A DNA stretch of 59,585 nucleotides from Bacillota bacterium (lineage in GTDB: Bacteria; Bacillota; Sulfobacillia; JAJZYS01; JAJYTV01): NCBI GenBank assembly GCA_021799275.1, contig JAJZAT010000020.1, positions 1-59,585 on the forward strand, given 5' to 3'. The notes under the pieces were generated by a model. That model had not been told where the DNA came from, searched no databases, and was given only the letters and a program-made list of their open reading frames with translations. The translations under genes were made by a program, and so were the position numbers. This document shows positions 16,447 through 25,779 of this stretch, piece by piece. Every line of letters begins with the position of its first letter. The stretch's first letter is position 1.

Positions 16447-17784
16447 ATGAAGTACCTGGGATTCGGAGCAGCTGTCCTTACGATCGTCGTGGCCGGCTGC
16501 GGGTCCGCGAGTCACCAGGCGGAGACCGCAGCAATCTCCACCCCGAGGTACGCACATCCGGAGCATGTCGATGGCCTCCCGGTGCACTACCTCGCATGGA
16601 CGGCCCGCCTGCCCGGCATTGATGGCCGGTCATGGCAGTCCACGCGCCCGGGGTCGTTCCGCATCACACCGCAAGCGGCAATTTCGCGAGCTCTAAGCGA
16701 TGCTTTCATGCGGCGACACACGCAGGTCATTTACGTGCAGACCGCCGGCGTCCTGGGCGGACGAACGGGAAATCCCCGATCTGCCTACATCGTGGAGACC
16801 ATCGGGCACTACGGCTTTCACGGAGCCGGACCGATCCAGCCGCAGCCTCCCATCGAGAGCTTCGCCGTGATGCTGGTCAACGGGCGCACCGGACAGTCGG
16901 AGCTTCTGATGTCCGGGCAGGAGCACGGGGTCGTACGCGACGGGAAGGCCATGCTCACCAGGATCAGGATCATCTCCCAAGATGGATTCTGGCTGGCCGT
17001 GCCGGCCTCGTGGTCGCTGGGGAAAGATGTCAAGATCGACGCGACGTCCGGTACCGACTTGGGCGCTGGGGATCTTTTGCCGAAGATGCTTGCCGACAGG
17101 GGCCCAGGCATCTCGGCGGACCCTAGAAACCAGAGTCCCTTCTTCTCGGAGCAGATGAGCGTCGATGGCAGGAAAGCCGATCTGCAAGTCGGTGAGTTGG
17201 GCGCTGATGGACACTACTACACTCTTGCCATCACGGTCGGTGCGAGCGGACTGCCAAACCTGCGCGAGGCGGCAGACTCGCTCCAGACCCCACCGATCGC
17301 GAATGCGACCGATGATGTGCACCTGATTCAGCGCTACGACCAATCCGCGGGTCTGGCACTCACCATCGCTCAAGTCGGCGGTGCCGACCGATGGATTCTC
17401 GTGTCCGGTAACGTCGCGACCGCTCAGGAGCAGTACGCACTGTTCGGATCGACGGACGGGGGCAGCCGGTGGACGCTCTTGCACTGGACTCCCCAGGCCA
17501 ATTCCCCTGGCCTGGCCGGGGAGCCCACCATGCTCTTCTGGTCTGCCTCGGATGGTCTCCTCGTGCTCAGCACCGCCTTCCTCTCGCACCTCCAGATCTA
17601 CCGCACAACGAACGGCGGAGCCACCTTCATCTACAGCGCCTTGCCGGTCGCGGGCGAGCCCTCCGGGGCCGCCGTGCTCGCCCGATCGCCGCGGGGAGTC
17701 CTTACGGTCACAGTCCCGCTCACATCCGGTACGTTCAGTGCTTCCAGCGCCGACAACGGCCAAACGTGGTTACCAACCCGGTAG
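16447..17784 (+). CDS. Lipoprotein with BNR/sialidase-type repeats
   Basis: 445 residues. The signal MKYLGFGAAVLTIVVAGCG ends in a lipobox (VAGC), so the mature protein is probably membrane-anchored outside the cell. The C-terminal third carries BNR-like blades: FGSTDGGSRWTLLHW, YRTTNGGATFIYS and SSADNGQTWLPTR. The central domain (about residues 40-280) is not recognised. A larger paralogous architecture occurs at 27.8 kb. The start is supported by the signal peptide; the ribosome site is weak. Divergent from the upstream small membrane protein. Confidence 0.75.
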   Translation: MKYLGFGAAVLTIVVAGCGSASHQAETAAISTPRYAHPEHVDGLPVHYLAWTARLPGIDGRSWQSTRPGSFRITPQAAISRALSDAFMRRHTQVIYVQTAGVLGGRTGNPRSAYIVETIGHYGFHGAGPIQPQPPIESFAVMLVNGRTGQSELLMSGQEHGVVRDGKAMLTRIRIISQDGFWLAVPASWSLGKDVKIDATSGTDLGAGDLLPKMLADRGPGISADPRNQSPFFSEQMSVDGRKADLQVGELGADGHYYTLAITVGASGLPNLREAADSLQTPPIANATDDVHLIQRYDQSAGLALTIAQVGGADRWILVSGNVATAQEQYALFGSTDGGSRWTLLHWTPQANSPGLAGEPTMLFWSASDGLLVLSTAFLSHLQIYRTTNGGATFIYSALPVAGEPSGAAVLARSPRGVLTVTVPLTSGTFSASSADNGQTWLPTR

Positions 17785-17808
17785 GACGGCTAAAGAGGAG
17801 ACAGGGCA

Positions 17809-18051
17809 GTGCAACGATCTCTTTCGGCTGTGGCCGTTGCGGCAACGATCCAACGCGTCGGGAAGTCTCACGACGACAGTGCGGAGAGCGGCGCTGGACC
17901 GCCTGCGGAAGTTCCCAAACAGGGCGGCGTCGGTAGACGTCTCAAGGCCGTTGGCCTTGCCGCGTATGCCCGATCGGCCCGGGAGGTAACCCGCGCCTGG
18001 GTGTCCAATCCGAGTGGAGCCATTTTGGGCGCCCGAGGTAGCCGCAGGTAA
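17809..18051 (+). CDS. Doubtful 80-residue ORF
   Basis: GTG 17809 has a good GAGGAG site and the frame fills the 280-base gap between two real genes. The product is basic with no recognisable domain. It may be real or chance; no homology can be claimed. Confidence 0.25.
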   Translation: MQRSLSAVAVAATIQRVGKSHDDSAESGAGPPAEVPKQGGVGRRLKAVGLAAYARSAREVTRAWVSNPSGAILGARGSRR

Positions 18052-18066
18052 GGAGCGAACGCTTTC

Positions 18067-18540
18067 GTGTCACATCCCCCTTCCCTCGCCTGGCGGCGAC
18101 TCAGCACCCAACACCTCGAGCAGTGGGTCGAGCTGCTGCACGCGGCATACGCCGGAAATCTCGCCATGGGCATGAACTTCACGGCAGCGACGATGCCCTT
18201 GCAGCAGGGTGCGCAGTTTCTCGCAGACAGGCTTGTGTGGGGCGGCTTCGCCCAGACGCAACTTGTCGCCACGTTCACGCTGAGACACGATGGCGAGGGC
18301 TGGCATCTCAACCTGCTGGCCGTCCGCCCTGATGAGAGTCGCAAAGGCTACGGGAAGCTCGCGCTGTTGGAAGCGGAGCGCCACGCTCTCGATGCAGGCG
18401 CCGCAGAACTGCTGCTCGACACCGCCGATCAGCATCCGTGGCTACTCGAGTTCTACCGATCACGCGGGTACGTCGAGTACGGCTGCGTTCAGAAGCCGGG
18501 AAAGACGTACCGGTCGGTGCTGTTCCGCAAGCCGCTGTGA
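18067..18540 (+). CDS. GNAT family N-acetyltransferase
   Basis: 157 residues. The acetyl-CoA-binding region is visible as LNLLAVRPDESRKGYGKLAL (R-x-x-x-G-K/Y-G type) near residues 80-100. FYRSRGYVEYGCVQ near the C-terminus is the usual final strand motif. GTG 18067 follows AAGGAG. The substrate is unknown. Confidence 0.8.
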   Translation: MSHPPSLAWRRLSTQHLEQWVELLHAAYAGNLAMGMNFTAATMPLQQGAQFLADRLVWGGFAQTQLVATFTLRHDGEGWHLNLLAVRPDESRKGYGKLALLEAERHALDAGAAELLLDTADQHPWLLEFYRSRGYVEYGCVQKPGKTYRSVLFRKPL

Positions 18541-18617
18541 CGTTATGGTTGCAGGCGCCCGCTCGGGTGGGCCTGCGTACGCGAGGCAGGCCGGGACCGC
18601 CGGGTGGGGCGTCCGCT

Positions 18618-18790
18618 GGGCGCCAGGGGCTGGCGGTCCAAGACATCGACGCGGTTTCCACGTTCGACAACTCGCGGAGCGATGTTCCGAGCGAGCATGA
18701 GGATCCCGATGCCGGACGCCAGCCCGCACGCGAGCCGTGCCGATGCCGCCGCGGGCGCGACCTGCCGAGAGCCTCCTGCCACCGCGGTGC
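18618..18790 (+). pseudogene. Relic of a metallo-beta-lactamase-fold hydrolase gene
   Basis: Translation reads RQGLAVQDIDA and, almost directly after it, FDNSRSDVPSEHEDPDAGRQ. These match two separated parts of the intact hydrolase at 15.0-15.8 kb (RQGLTVQDIDA, then LDNWQSDVPGEQQDPETGRR). About 280 bp, including the zinc-binding region, are missing in between. Nucleotide identity is obvious, for example CAGGGGCTG and GACATCGACGCG in both. It is a dead, internally deleted duplicate. Confidence 0.7.
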
Positions 18791-18809
18791 TCAGGTGCGC
18801 GTCCGCGTT

Positions 18810-20054
18810 CTAAGCGGATCCTGCAGCGCAACAGTAGCCGGCGTCGATCCGGCGGATATCGGTGCCGCTCGCCACCAGAACTTCCGCAGCCTTGGCGGCG
18901 GCGGCGGCGAGGAAGAGGACCGGTATGCCAGCCAGCGGCCCGCATGCGGCCACGACGATCCCGGCGACCGGCACGATGGCGTTTGAGAGCAGACGCGACG
19001 CCGTAAGAACCTGCGTGCGCTCTCCCTCCGGTATGAGCTGAAGCCTCAGGCCGGTGCTCATCACCACCCAGGCCGTATCGCACAGCCCCACGATCGCTTC
19101 CCCCACCGCGGGCGCCCAGGGTTGACGGATCTGCAGAAGCAGCAGCCCCACGAGTCCTCCCGTCAGAAACAGGGGGTAGAGCGTGCCGCGCCGCCAGCGG
19201 CGTAGGAGCGGCATGACGGTGAACGTGCCGAGGAATCTGCCGAGGGCGATCGCCGCGAACGTCAGGGATACCCCCGCGGCGGACAGATGCAGCGAGGCGC
19301 GTAGGTAGAAGAGAAGCGTACTCATGACGAGCGTGTTGCCGAAGTTGCCCACCATGGCCTGCAAGGCCAGCGACCGGATCGGCCCGAGCTGCCAGAGCCT
19401 GCGGAGCCCCGCCGTCGCCCGGACGGCCCGCGCGGGCATGGCGTGCTCCGTGTGCGCCGCGGGCAGCACGGAAGCATAGGCTCCAGACGCCATCGCAAGC
19501 ATCAGCAGAAGAAGCAGAATGCCGCGGGCGCCGAAGGCAACAAGCGCAACGCCCGCTATGGGGAGGGCCGTCAGCCGAACGAGCGCGCCGACGCGTTCGA
19601 GTCCGCCGACATAGGTCGTCGACGCGATCCCGCCCACCGGTATGGCGGCCCGCAGCGACGCCTCGCCCATCACGCTGCTTAGGCCGATCACGCCTGCGCT
19701 CGCGAAGAGCCAGACCCACAGCAGGGCGCGCCAGCCGCTAAAGGACAGCGCCAGCACGCCCGTCAACATGAGGGCGCGGCCCCACTGGCTCGCCGACAGG
19801 GCCCGGATGGGCCCCACCCGCGAGACCCACGGGGTGATCCCGATCCCAAGCACGAGCGGCACCAGGGACTCGACCACATAGAGAACGGCCATGAGCGGCA
19901 GCGACCGGCTGAGGTCGTAGGCGATCCAGGGTAGCGCAAGCGGCATGACCGCGTCACTGAAGGTGACGGCACCTTGGAGTCCGAGAAGGCCCCCATACGT
20001 TTTGCGCGCACGACGGTCCACGCTTGGCGGTCTCCTCCGTAGTCCAGGGTTCAC
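18810..20054 (-). CDS. MFS transporter
   Basis: 414 residues with about twelve hydrophobic helices; drug-efflux-like. Key stretches are FSDAVMPLALPWIAYDLSRS in helix 1 and the ALGRFLGTFTVMPLLRRWRRG loop. The GTG start overlaps the stop of the upstream MarR gene as GTGA, so the regulator and pump form a coupled two-gene operon, the usual arrangement for a drug-responsive pump. The exported compound is unknown. Confidence 0.8.
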   Translation of the reverse strand: MNPGLRRRPPSVDRRARKTYGGLLGLQGAVTFSDAVMPLALPWIAYDLSRSLPLMAVLYVVESLVPLVLGIGITPWVSRVGPIRALSASQWGRALMLTGVLALSFSGWRALLWVWLFASAGVIGLSSVMGEASLRAAIPVGGIASTTYVGGLERVGALVRLTALPIAGVALVAFGARGILLLLLMLAMASGAYASVLPAAHTEHAMPARAVRATAGLRRLWQLGPIRSLALQAMVGNFGNTLVMSTLLFYLRASLHLSAAGVSLTFAAIALGRFLGTFTVMPLLRRWRRGTLYPLFLTGGLVGLLLLQIRQPWAPAVGEAIVGLCDTAWVVMSTGLRLQLIPEGERTQVLTASRLLSNAIVPVAGIVVAACGPLAGIPVLFLAAAAAKAAEVLVASGTDIRRIDAGYCCAAGSA

Positions 20055-20512
20055 TGGAGCTCCACCGGCGGGGCGGCGTCCCGCTCGACCGACCTGAGCG
20101 CTCCTTGCAGCACCCGTAGAGCCTCCAGCACGGCCTCTCGGCGCTCCTCCGGGATCGCGCGCAGGATGGCCTCCGCGTGGTCGTCCAGCGCCTGCTGAAG
20201 CTCGCTTGCGCGATGCTCCCCAGCTGGCGTCAGCCTGACCCGGGCGACTCTGCGATCAGACGGGTCCGCAAGCCGCTCCACGTCACCGGAACGATGGAGT
20301 TGCTCCACGGTCCGGCTCGCCCAGGCGACGTCCGTGCCAAGGCGCGTCGCGAGTTCGGACACGGGCAGCGCCTCCCCAGGACCGAGAGCGGTAAGGGCGA
20401 GACACTGCGTCTCGGACGCGGGTCCGCAGCAGCTGAACGCTCGCCGCTGCACGCGGGCGAACGTCCTGGTGACGTCTCTGAGCAGATGCATCGTGGACGG
20501 TCCCGATTCCAT
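20051..20512 (-). CDS. MarR family transcriptional regulator
   Basis: About 153 residues with a winged helix-turn-helix: LPVSELATRLGTDVAWASRT then VEQLHRSGDVERLADPSDRR, ending in the wing (VARVRLTPAG). Three cysteines sit ahead of the HTH in the stretch FSCCGPASETQCL, which might sense thiol-reactive compounds or metalloids; that is inference. ATG 20512 is chosen because the longer frame adds residues not typical of the family. A short inverted repeat TACA-N5-TGTA (about 20550-20562) upstream could be part of an operator. Confidence 0.8.
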   Translation of the reverse strand: MESGPSTMHLLRDVTRTFARVQRRAFSCCGPASETQCLALTALGPGEALPVSELATRLGTDVAWASRTVEQLHRSGDVERLADPSDRRVARVRLTPAGEHRASELQQALDDHAEAILRAIPEERREAVLEALRVLQGALRSVERDAAPPVELQ

Positions 20513-20791
20513 GGACTGCACCCCATCCTCACGATTCGCTTGCCAACTACAGTCTTTGTACCACACAATCATTACGGACGTGAAGGCTTTGCTGAGCGCG
20601 GGTATGCCTCAAGATCTTGGCACGCTGCCCCGCTCCCGCGCGACGCCGGGCAGCAAGATCGCCCGCGTTTCATCCGTGGCTCCAAGGGATGCCAACCCGC
20701 TCGATCCCCACGATGACGCGCAGGGCGCTCGAAGCTTCGCCAGGACTTGATCTGAGTCGACGGCAGTGGAGCGGAAAGGGGAAACATCATC

Positions 20792-21744
20792 GTGAACATG
20801 CGTGCACCCGACCCCCGTGTCCCGTCCCCTCGTCGGGCCGCCCCGAACGACTGGCCCGCGATCGCGGACCTGCTTACCTCCGTTCAACTCCCGCTCGACG
20901 GCGCAAGGGAGCACCTCTCCCGCTTCCAGGTAATCGAACGGGAAGGCAGCCTGCTTGGCTGTGCGGCGACCGAGGCTTATGACGACGCCGTCCTCCTGCG
21001 CTCGCTGGCCGTGCGCCCCGCGTATCGAGGGCAGGGATACGCCGAGCGCCTTTGCGTCACGGTGCTCGAGGAAGCCGCCACGGAAGGGTTTGGGCAGGCA
21101 TACCTGCTGACGACCACAGCTGACGGCTTCTTCTCTCGATTCGGCTTTGCCCGTGTGGCGAGGGCCGACGTGCCACCCTCTTTGCAGCGCTCAGCGGAGT
21201 TCCGGGAAGCCTGTCCAGAGTCGGCCCTGGTGATGGGAACCGCGCTGAGGCACCCCTCCCCTGGGCCCGGCGCGCCCTCGCCGAGCACGTCCCCGCGATC
21301 ACGCGCATCCACAATCAGGGCATCGAGGATCGCATCGCCACCCTCGACGAGTCCCCACACACAGAAGACGAGCGGAAGGCATGGCTCACCGGCCGCCAAA
21401 CCCGGCACCCTGTCATCGTCGCGGTGGTCTCGGGCCAGGTGGCAGGGTGGGCGTCGCTCAATCCGTTCAATGTCCGTGGGGCCTACCGCTACGTCGCCGA
21501 CCTGTCGGTGTACGTGGCGCGGGACGTGCGCGGGAACGGCGTCGGCACCCTGCTGCTCGCGGAACTCGTACGCCGAGCGCGGACGCTGGGGTACCACAAA
21601 CTCGTGCTCACAGCCTTCCCCTTCAACGTGCCGGGAATGGCCCTCTACACCCGTATGGGCTTTCAGACGGTCGGTGTCCTGCACGAGCAGGGACAGCTCG
21701 ACGGGCACTGGGTCGACACGGTCATGATGGAACTGCTGCTATGA
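20792..21744 (+). pseudogene. ArsN2-ArsN1-like double GNAT acetyltransferase, frameshifted
   Basis: The first frame encodes a complete ArsN2-like GNAT (about 150 residues: LLRSLAVRPAYRGQGYAERL, AYLLTTTADGFFSRFGF). The second frame, from about 21256, encodes an ArsN1-like GNAT related to phosphinothricin/arsinothricin acetyltransferases (ITRIHNQGIEDRIATLDESP, SVYVARDVRGNGVG, HKLVLTAFPFNVPGMALY). The second frame has no ATG, GTG or TTG at its beginning. One added C in the C-run at 21256-21261 fuses both into one protein of about 317 residues. Resistance to organoarsenical or glutamate-analogue antibiotics is inferred from the families. GTG 20792 follows AAAGGGGA. Confidence 0.65.
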
Positions 21745-21800
21745 GGCATCTGGGTCTGGCTAGCGAGGTGATCGTCCAAGGTCGCTCCTAGTGCCGCTCA

Positions 21801-22421
21801 ATGCGGGAATACCACACTTGGGTCAATGGGCGTCCAGCAGGTATCTGCGCATGGACGCAAAAGAGCAGGAACGCAGTTCCCCTTATCGGCAAGCGGTTGT
21901 CGCGTACGGTCTGCACCACCAAACGCGCTTACCATGACCTTCCACGTGGCGCCGTGGATCTCGCATCCATCCTCGAACAGGGGCTGGCCCCACTCAGCGG
22001 CAGACCGGACAGCGCTCGCTGGAAAGAAATCGAGGCTTGGCGCCCAGGCTTCTACAGGCAGATCTACCAAGACTTCGCGGCGCCAGTCCTCCACGTCCCC
22101 TACACGAACTCCGGGGTCTTCCTGACCCCCATCGACTTTCGCTCCATGTCGAGGGCTAAACTGCGTGAGACGCCGCGCTTCGCCATACCGCTTGACGCGG
22201 TGGACCCCGCCACCTCAGCCTTGACCTATTATCTCACCGGCCGCAGGGTCGTGCGGCCGCTGACGCCGGATGCCCTCGCCGAGACGGCGGCCATCTGGTC
22301 CGACGATCTGGTCTGGGCGTGGTTCGGGAAGGATCCATCCATGATGTTTTTCTATGTGCCGCAGGTTACCGCGTACCAGGAAGGTGGCATCCGCGTTCGT
22401 CCGGAATGGCTTGAATCCTGA
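21801..22421 (+). CDS. Hypothetical protein
   Basis: About 206 residues. From residue 70 on it looks like a genuine globular protein (WRPGFYRQIYQDFAAPVLHV, NSGVFLTPIDFRSMSRAKL, AIWSDDLVWAWFGKDPSMMF). No family is recognised. The N-terminal 50 residues are less convincing, so the true start may be downstream of ATG 21801. Confidence 0.5.
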   Translation: MREYHTWVNGRPAGICAWTQKSRNAVPLIGKRLSRTVCTTKRAYHDLPRGAVDLASILEQGLAPLSGRPDSARWKEIEAWRPGFYRQIYQDFAAPVLHVPYTNSGVFLTPIDFRSMSRAKLRETPRFAIPLDAVDPATSALTYYLTGRRVVRPLTPDALAETAAIWSDDLVWAWFGKDPSMMFFYVPQVTAYQEGGIRVRPEWLES

Positions 22422-23082
22422 GCCGTCGGCCCCGGGGAAGCATGCGCCCGGCCAAGATGTGGACTACGCCACGCCTAGGCTAGCGACGGCACGGGACACG
22501 GCTTCATGAAGAAGGAGAACGAAATCGCCGCCTACACGAGCGCGCCCTGCCCGCACATCGAACGAGCCCGACACCCAACGCCGGTCAAGTCGGCAGGCGA
22601 CGCCCAAGTCGCAACCATCGTCGACGCCGACTCGTCGAGTTCTCCATCGGTCGAAGTGCTCTTCCCGCGATCTGTTGTGCCGGGCCAACGTGCTCCTTCA
22701 GGTGGCTGCCCCTGGGTCGGGCATCAAGAGCGCGTTCCTGTCGGGGCGGAATGTGATATCTGGCAGAGCCGTGTCCGCCAAGCAAGCGGTTCCCTCCCCA
22801 GGCTCGACATTGCGCCGCAACCGAGCCCGCCCTGCGATAGCGCGGTGGGTTTTCAGGCTCGCCGCATCCGGCGACTTACCTATTGACCGCCGGTCAAGAG
22901 GTCCACCATGTGCGCCGGCTCCCTCTCTCGACGCGGTATGCATCCATCGTCGCGCAAGGGTAAGCCTCTCTCCACGCGCTGAACGCCTGCGGCCAACTCC
23001 TTGCTGCGCCAACGGACTTCTCAGTGGCGGACGGATCGGAGCCAGTAGCGTGACCACGGCGTACAGCGCTAGCTTCCAAAGT
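22422..23082. other. 660-base gap without a recognisable gene
   Basis: Open frames on both strands have shadow-like composition (Pro/Arg/Ser rich) and no domain. The stretch contains one copy of the 27-bp inverted repeat described below and may be decayed accessory DNA. Confidence 0.5.
22877..22903. repeat. 27-bp imperfect inverted repeat, copy A
   Basis: Arms TACCTATTGAC (22877-22887) and GTCAAGAGGTC (22893-22903), spacer of 5 bases. The same 11-5-11 design recurs at 45.0, 46.0 and 58.7 kb. Confidence 0.6.
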
Positions 23083-23994
23083 CTACGGGCGCACTGGGCA
23101 CATCCTGATGCGCGGCGCGCTGGTGCTGAGGGACTCCGTCAGCGTCAGCCCATGGCGCGCGTACCACGCCAGCATCGTGCCCCATCCCGCGGCCAGTGGT
23201 ACATGTCCACCGCCAACAAAGACCAAGCGGACGTGCTTGTCGTGAACGCTCAGAACCTGGGCGGTCCACCGCGCGATCTCGGGCAGCACGGTCGTGTCCT
23301 GCGTTCCCGCGATGATGAGAACGGGCAATTGCACATCGTAGGTCTGGGTGGCCCATGTCGGGCTATTGAAGATCGCCGGGCTGAAGAGCACCGCGCCTCG
23401 GATCTGCTTGTCGCGCTCGGCGACGTAGACCGCGACCCCTCCGCCCATGGACTCGCCCAGAAGATACGTGGCGTCGGGCTTGATCCTGAGACCGCAGATC
23501 TGCCGCAGGGCAGCTATCCCGTTGAGCACGTCCGAAGCGTTTGGGCCAAGGGTGTTGACCGTGCCGTCGCTCGGACCGTAGCCGGCATAGTTGGGCAGGA
23601 AGACAATCGCGTTGTAGGGAGCCCACTGAGATGCCGAGACGGGCGAGTCCGCGACCCAGAGGGGGCCGGCATAGTCGTCGTGCCGGTACGGCATGGGGTA
23701 GAGCCAGCCACCATGAAGGAAGACGAGCAGAGGGAAAGGGCCCTTTCCCGACGGCACATCGATATACCCCTGCACCAGAATGCCTTTGCTCCAGTACTTG
23801 ATGCTGTACACGCTCACCCCCGGGATGCCGTACCTGGGCACGTCCACCGTGGACATGGAGGCAAGCGCGCCATCTTGGTGTGCCGAGACCGGGGCAGGGG
23901 CGATCGACGTTCGCCCGCCGGCGCCCCAAAGAGCTGCCGCCAAAAGGACCACGGAAGCCACAGCAGTGGCCACGTGCCGTGCACCTTCGCGCAT
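23083..23994 (-). CDS. Secreted alpha/beta hydrolase (prolyl oligopeptidase-like)
   Basis: 303 residues with an N-terminal signal or anchor (GARHVATAVASVVLLAAALW). The nucleophile elbow is GESMGGG near residue 180, the oxyanion region is LLVFLHGGW, the acid is in IIAGTQDTTV and the catalytic histidine is in GGGHVPLAAG. This is the fold of peptidase S9 or esterase-type hydrolases. ATG 23994 is chosen because it directly precedes the signal sequence and has a GAGGTG site. It ends 32 bases before the end of the S41-like gene's frame, in the same direction, so the two probably form an operon. Confidence 0.8.
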   Translation of the reverse strand: MREGARHVATAVASVVLLAAALWGAGGRTSIAPAPVSAHQDGALASMSTVDVPRYGIPGVSVYSIKYWSKGILVQGYIDVPSGKGPFPLLVFLHGGWLYPMPYRHDDYAGPLWVADSPVSASQWAPYNAIVFLPNYAGYGPSDGTVNTLGPNASDVLNGIAALRQICGLRIKPDATYLLGESMGGGVAVYVAERDKQIRGAVLFSPAIFNSPTWATQTYDVQLPVLIIAGTQDTTVLPEIARWTAQVLSVHDKHVRLVFVGGGHVPLAAGWGTMLAWYARHGLTLTESLSTSAPRIRMCPVRP

Positions 23995-24114
23995 CTCCGT
24001 CACCTCTAGCTCAAGTCGCTGCGCGATCATGCGCGTGCGATTACACCAACGCCTCGGCCGTCGGCTGCGTGCACCGACGCACCTGAACATGCCCCGGCGC
24101 GATCTGGACCGCAC

Positions 24115-25500
24115 CTAGGGCAAGGTCCCCAGCCAGCGAGCCACCGGATTTACGCCCTGCTGCACGTCCGCCACCGTGACCGGCAGCTGGATCTGCGCCG
24201 GCAGGTCAGGCTGCGGCGGACCCTTGGGCGGCGGGAAGAAGACCTGGGATACCTGGAACGGGACGTGGAACTCCGGCGTCACGTACTGCTTGACGTTGCC
24301 ATATCCCGCCGTCGGTTCGCCGATCGCCGTTCCGACCCTCGTACCGAGACCCGGTCCCGTGAGGGCATCGGAGAGCCACATGGCGGAGCTGAAGGTCATG
24401 CCGGACTGCAGCACATAGACCTTGCCGTGGAAGATCGGCTCCTTCTGCGGCACGAGTGCCGCGGAGCCGTACATGGTGCCCATGCGCCAGTCGGCGAGCT
24501 TGTACTTCGCGGGCAGGTGCTCGAGCCAGGCGTCCGCGACGTCCGAGTCGCCGCCGCCGTTCTCCTGCAGGTCCAGCACCACTACCGGGGCGTGCTGCGC
24601 CGCGACGGCACGGAAGAAGGCGTTCACCGCCGCGGTGTATCCTGCCGTGAGGTTGCACTGGTCCAGGAGGAAGAAGCCGTAACGCGTTGTGACCTCCCAG
24701 GTCCAGAAGCTTCCGGTCTGTCCTCGCTGGAATAGGCCCGGCGGCACCAGGTAGCGGTTCTGGAAACGCTCGGCCGAAGCCGTCAGCGGCTGCTGCCGCA
24801 CCGGACCGAAGTCCACGGTTACCGTCGACGTCGTCCCGCCAGGGCCCTGGAGCTTCAGGGCGACGGTCCCGTTCCCTTCGACGGCGCCCACCGCCTGGAG
24901 CACGGTAGAAAACGGTAGCAGAGACGCGGCGATATTTCGCCGCGCTGGCGTCTCTTCGGCCAGCAGGGCGGCCAGACGCTTGTCGATCTCGGAGGGCGTG
25001 ACCCCGGAGATGGCGACCACGCGGTCGCCGGTGCGAATGGCGGCTGGAGAGGCGGACGTGCGGACGGTGACGAGGCCGTCGGATAGCCAGTAGAAGTCCA
25101 CGGGCAACTCGCGCACCCACGGCTCGTCGGCCGTCAAGTAAGTCAAGGTGTGCGGATCGTGGAACCACGCGGCCAGACGGTCCTCGAGCGCCACCATGCG
25201 CCAGCCGGCGAGCGGCCGCTGGGCCTGCCCAAGGATGGACTGGGCGTACGCCTCGAACGCCTGGCGCTCGCCGGGCTTGGAAAGCTCAGGATGTGACTCC
25301 AGCTTGCCAATCATGTAGCGCAGGTCCTGTTGCTGGGCCTGCACACTGGGACTTGCCGCCGCCGCCCCCACAGGCAGCAAGAACGTCGCGGCGACGGCGA
25401 GTGTCGTGGTAGCGACACGCAGCGTCTGGCGCCAGGGACACTCTCCCCGATTCCGATCGCCTGATGACTCGAATTGCCCATCTGAAAGGTCTCGACACAT
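24115..25500 (-). CDS. Secreted S41-family peptidase-like protein
   Basis: 461 residues. A signal peptide is seen at about residues 26-50 (TTTLAVAATFLLPVGAAAAS). The C-terminal half has S41 features: LDLQENGGGDS near 310 (the DLRxNGGG motif), SGMTFSSAMWLSDAL near 368 with the probable nucleophilic serine, and GEPTAGYG. The middle contains a PDZ-like stretch (IRTGDRVVAISGVTPSEIDK). It is probably a C-terminal-processing-type protease or a non-processing relative. ATG 25500 follows GAGGTGAG. It lies upstream of the alpha/beta hydrolase. Confidence 0.75.
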   Translation of the reverse strand: MCRDLSDGQFESSGDRNRGECPWRQTLRVATTTLAVAATFLLPVGAAAASPSVQAQQQDLRYMIGKLESHPELSKPGERQAFEAYAQSILGQAQRPLAGWRMVALEDRLAAWFHDPHTLTYLTADEPWVRELPVDFYWLSDGLVTVRTSASPAAIRTGDRVVAISGVTPSEIDKRLAALLAEETPARRNIAASLLPFSTVLQAVGAVEGNGTVALKLQGPGGTTSTVTVDFGPVRQQPLTASAERFQNRYLVPPGLFQRGQTGSFWTWEVTTRYGFFLLDQCNLTAGYTAAVNAFFRAVAAQHAPVVVLDLQENGGGDSDVADAWLEHLPAKYKLADWRMGTMYGSAALVPQKEPIFHGKVYVLQSGMTFSSAMWLSDALTGPGLGTRVGTAIGEPTAGYGNVKQYVTPEFHVPFQVSQVFFPPPKGPPQPDLPAQIQLPVTVADVQQGVNPVARWLGTLP

Positions 25501-25779
25501 GCATCTCACCTCAGCGTGTCGCACAAATTCCGCATTTCTCAAGCTCCACAAGGCATCTCTGCTCCTGCCTAGGCGACCAGTTCCGGCCGACGCGACCTGC
25601 CGAACGAGGACCATGAACCCGCCGGCGCCTGAGGCCCACCCTTGCGCCACGGCCACGCTTCGCGCGGCGCCGATCCGCACTGCCCCGCCGCCCGGACTTC
25701 AGTGCTCCACGTTACGATGCCGCCCACCCAACGCAGAGCACCTGGCAGCAGCTGTCCGGGAATCCTCCCCGAAAGGACG

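Noticed and set aside
22675-24009. A long plus-strand frame over the alpha/beta hydrolase
   Set aside because: The minus strand encodes a hydrolase with all catalytic motifs; the plus frame has none.
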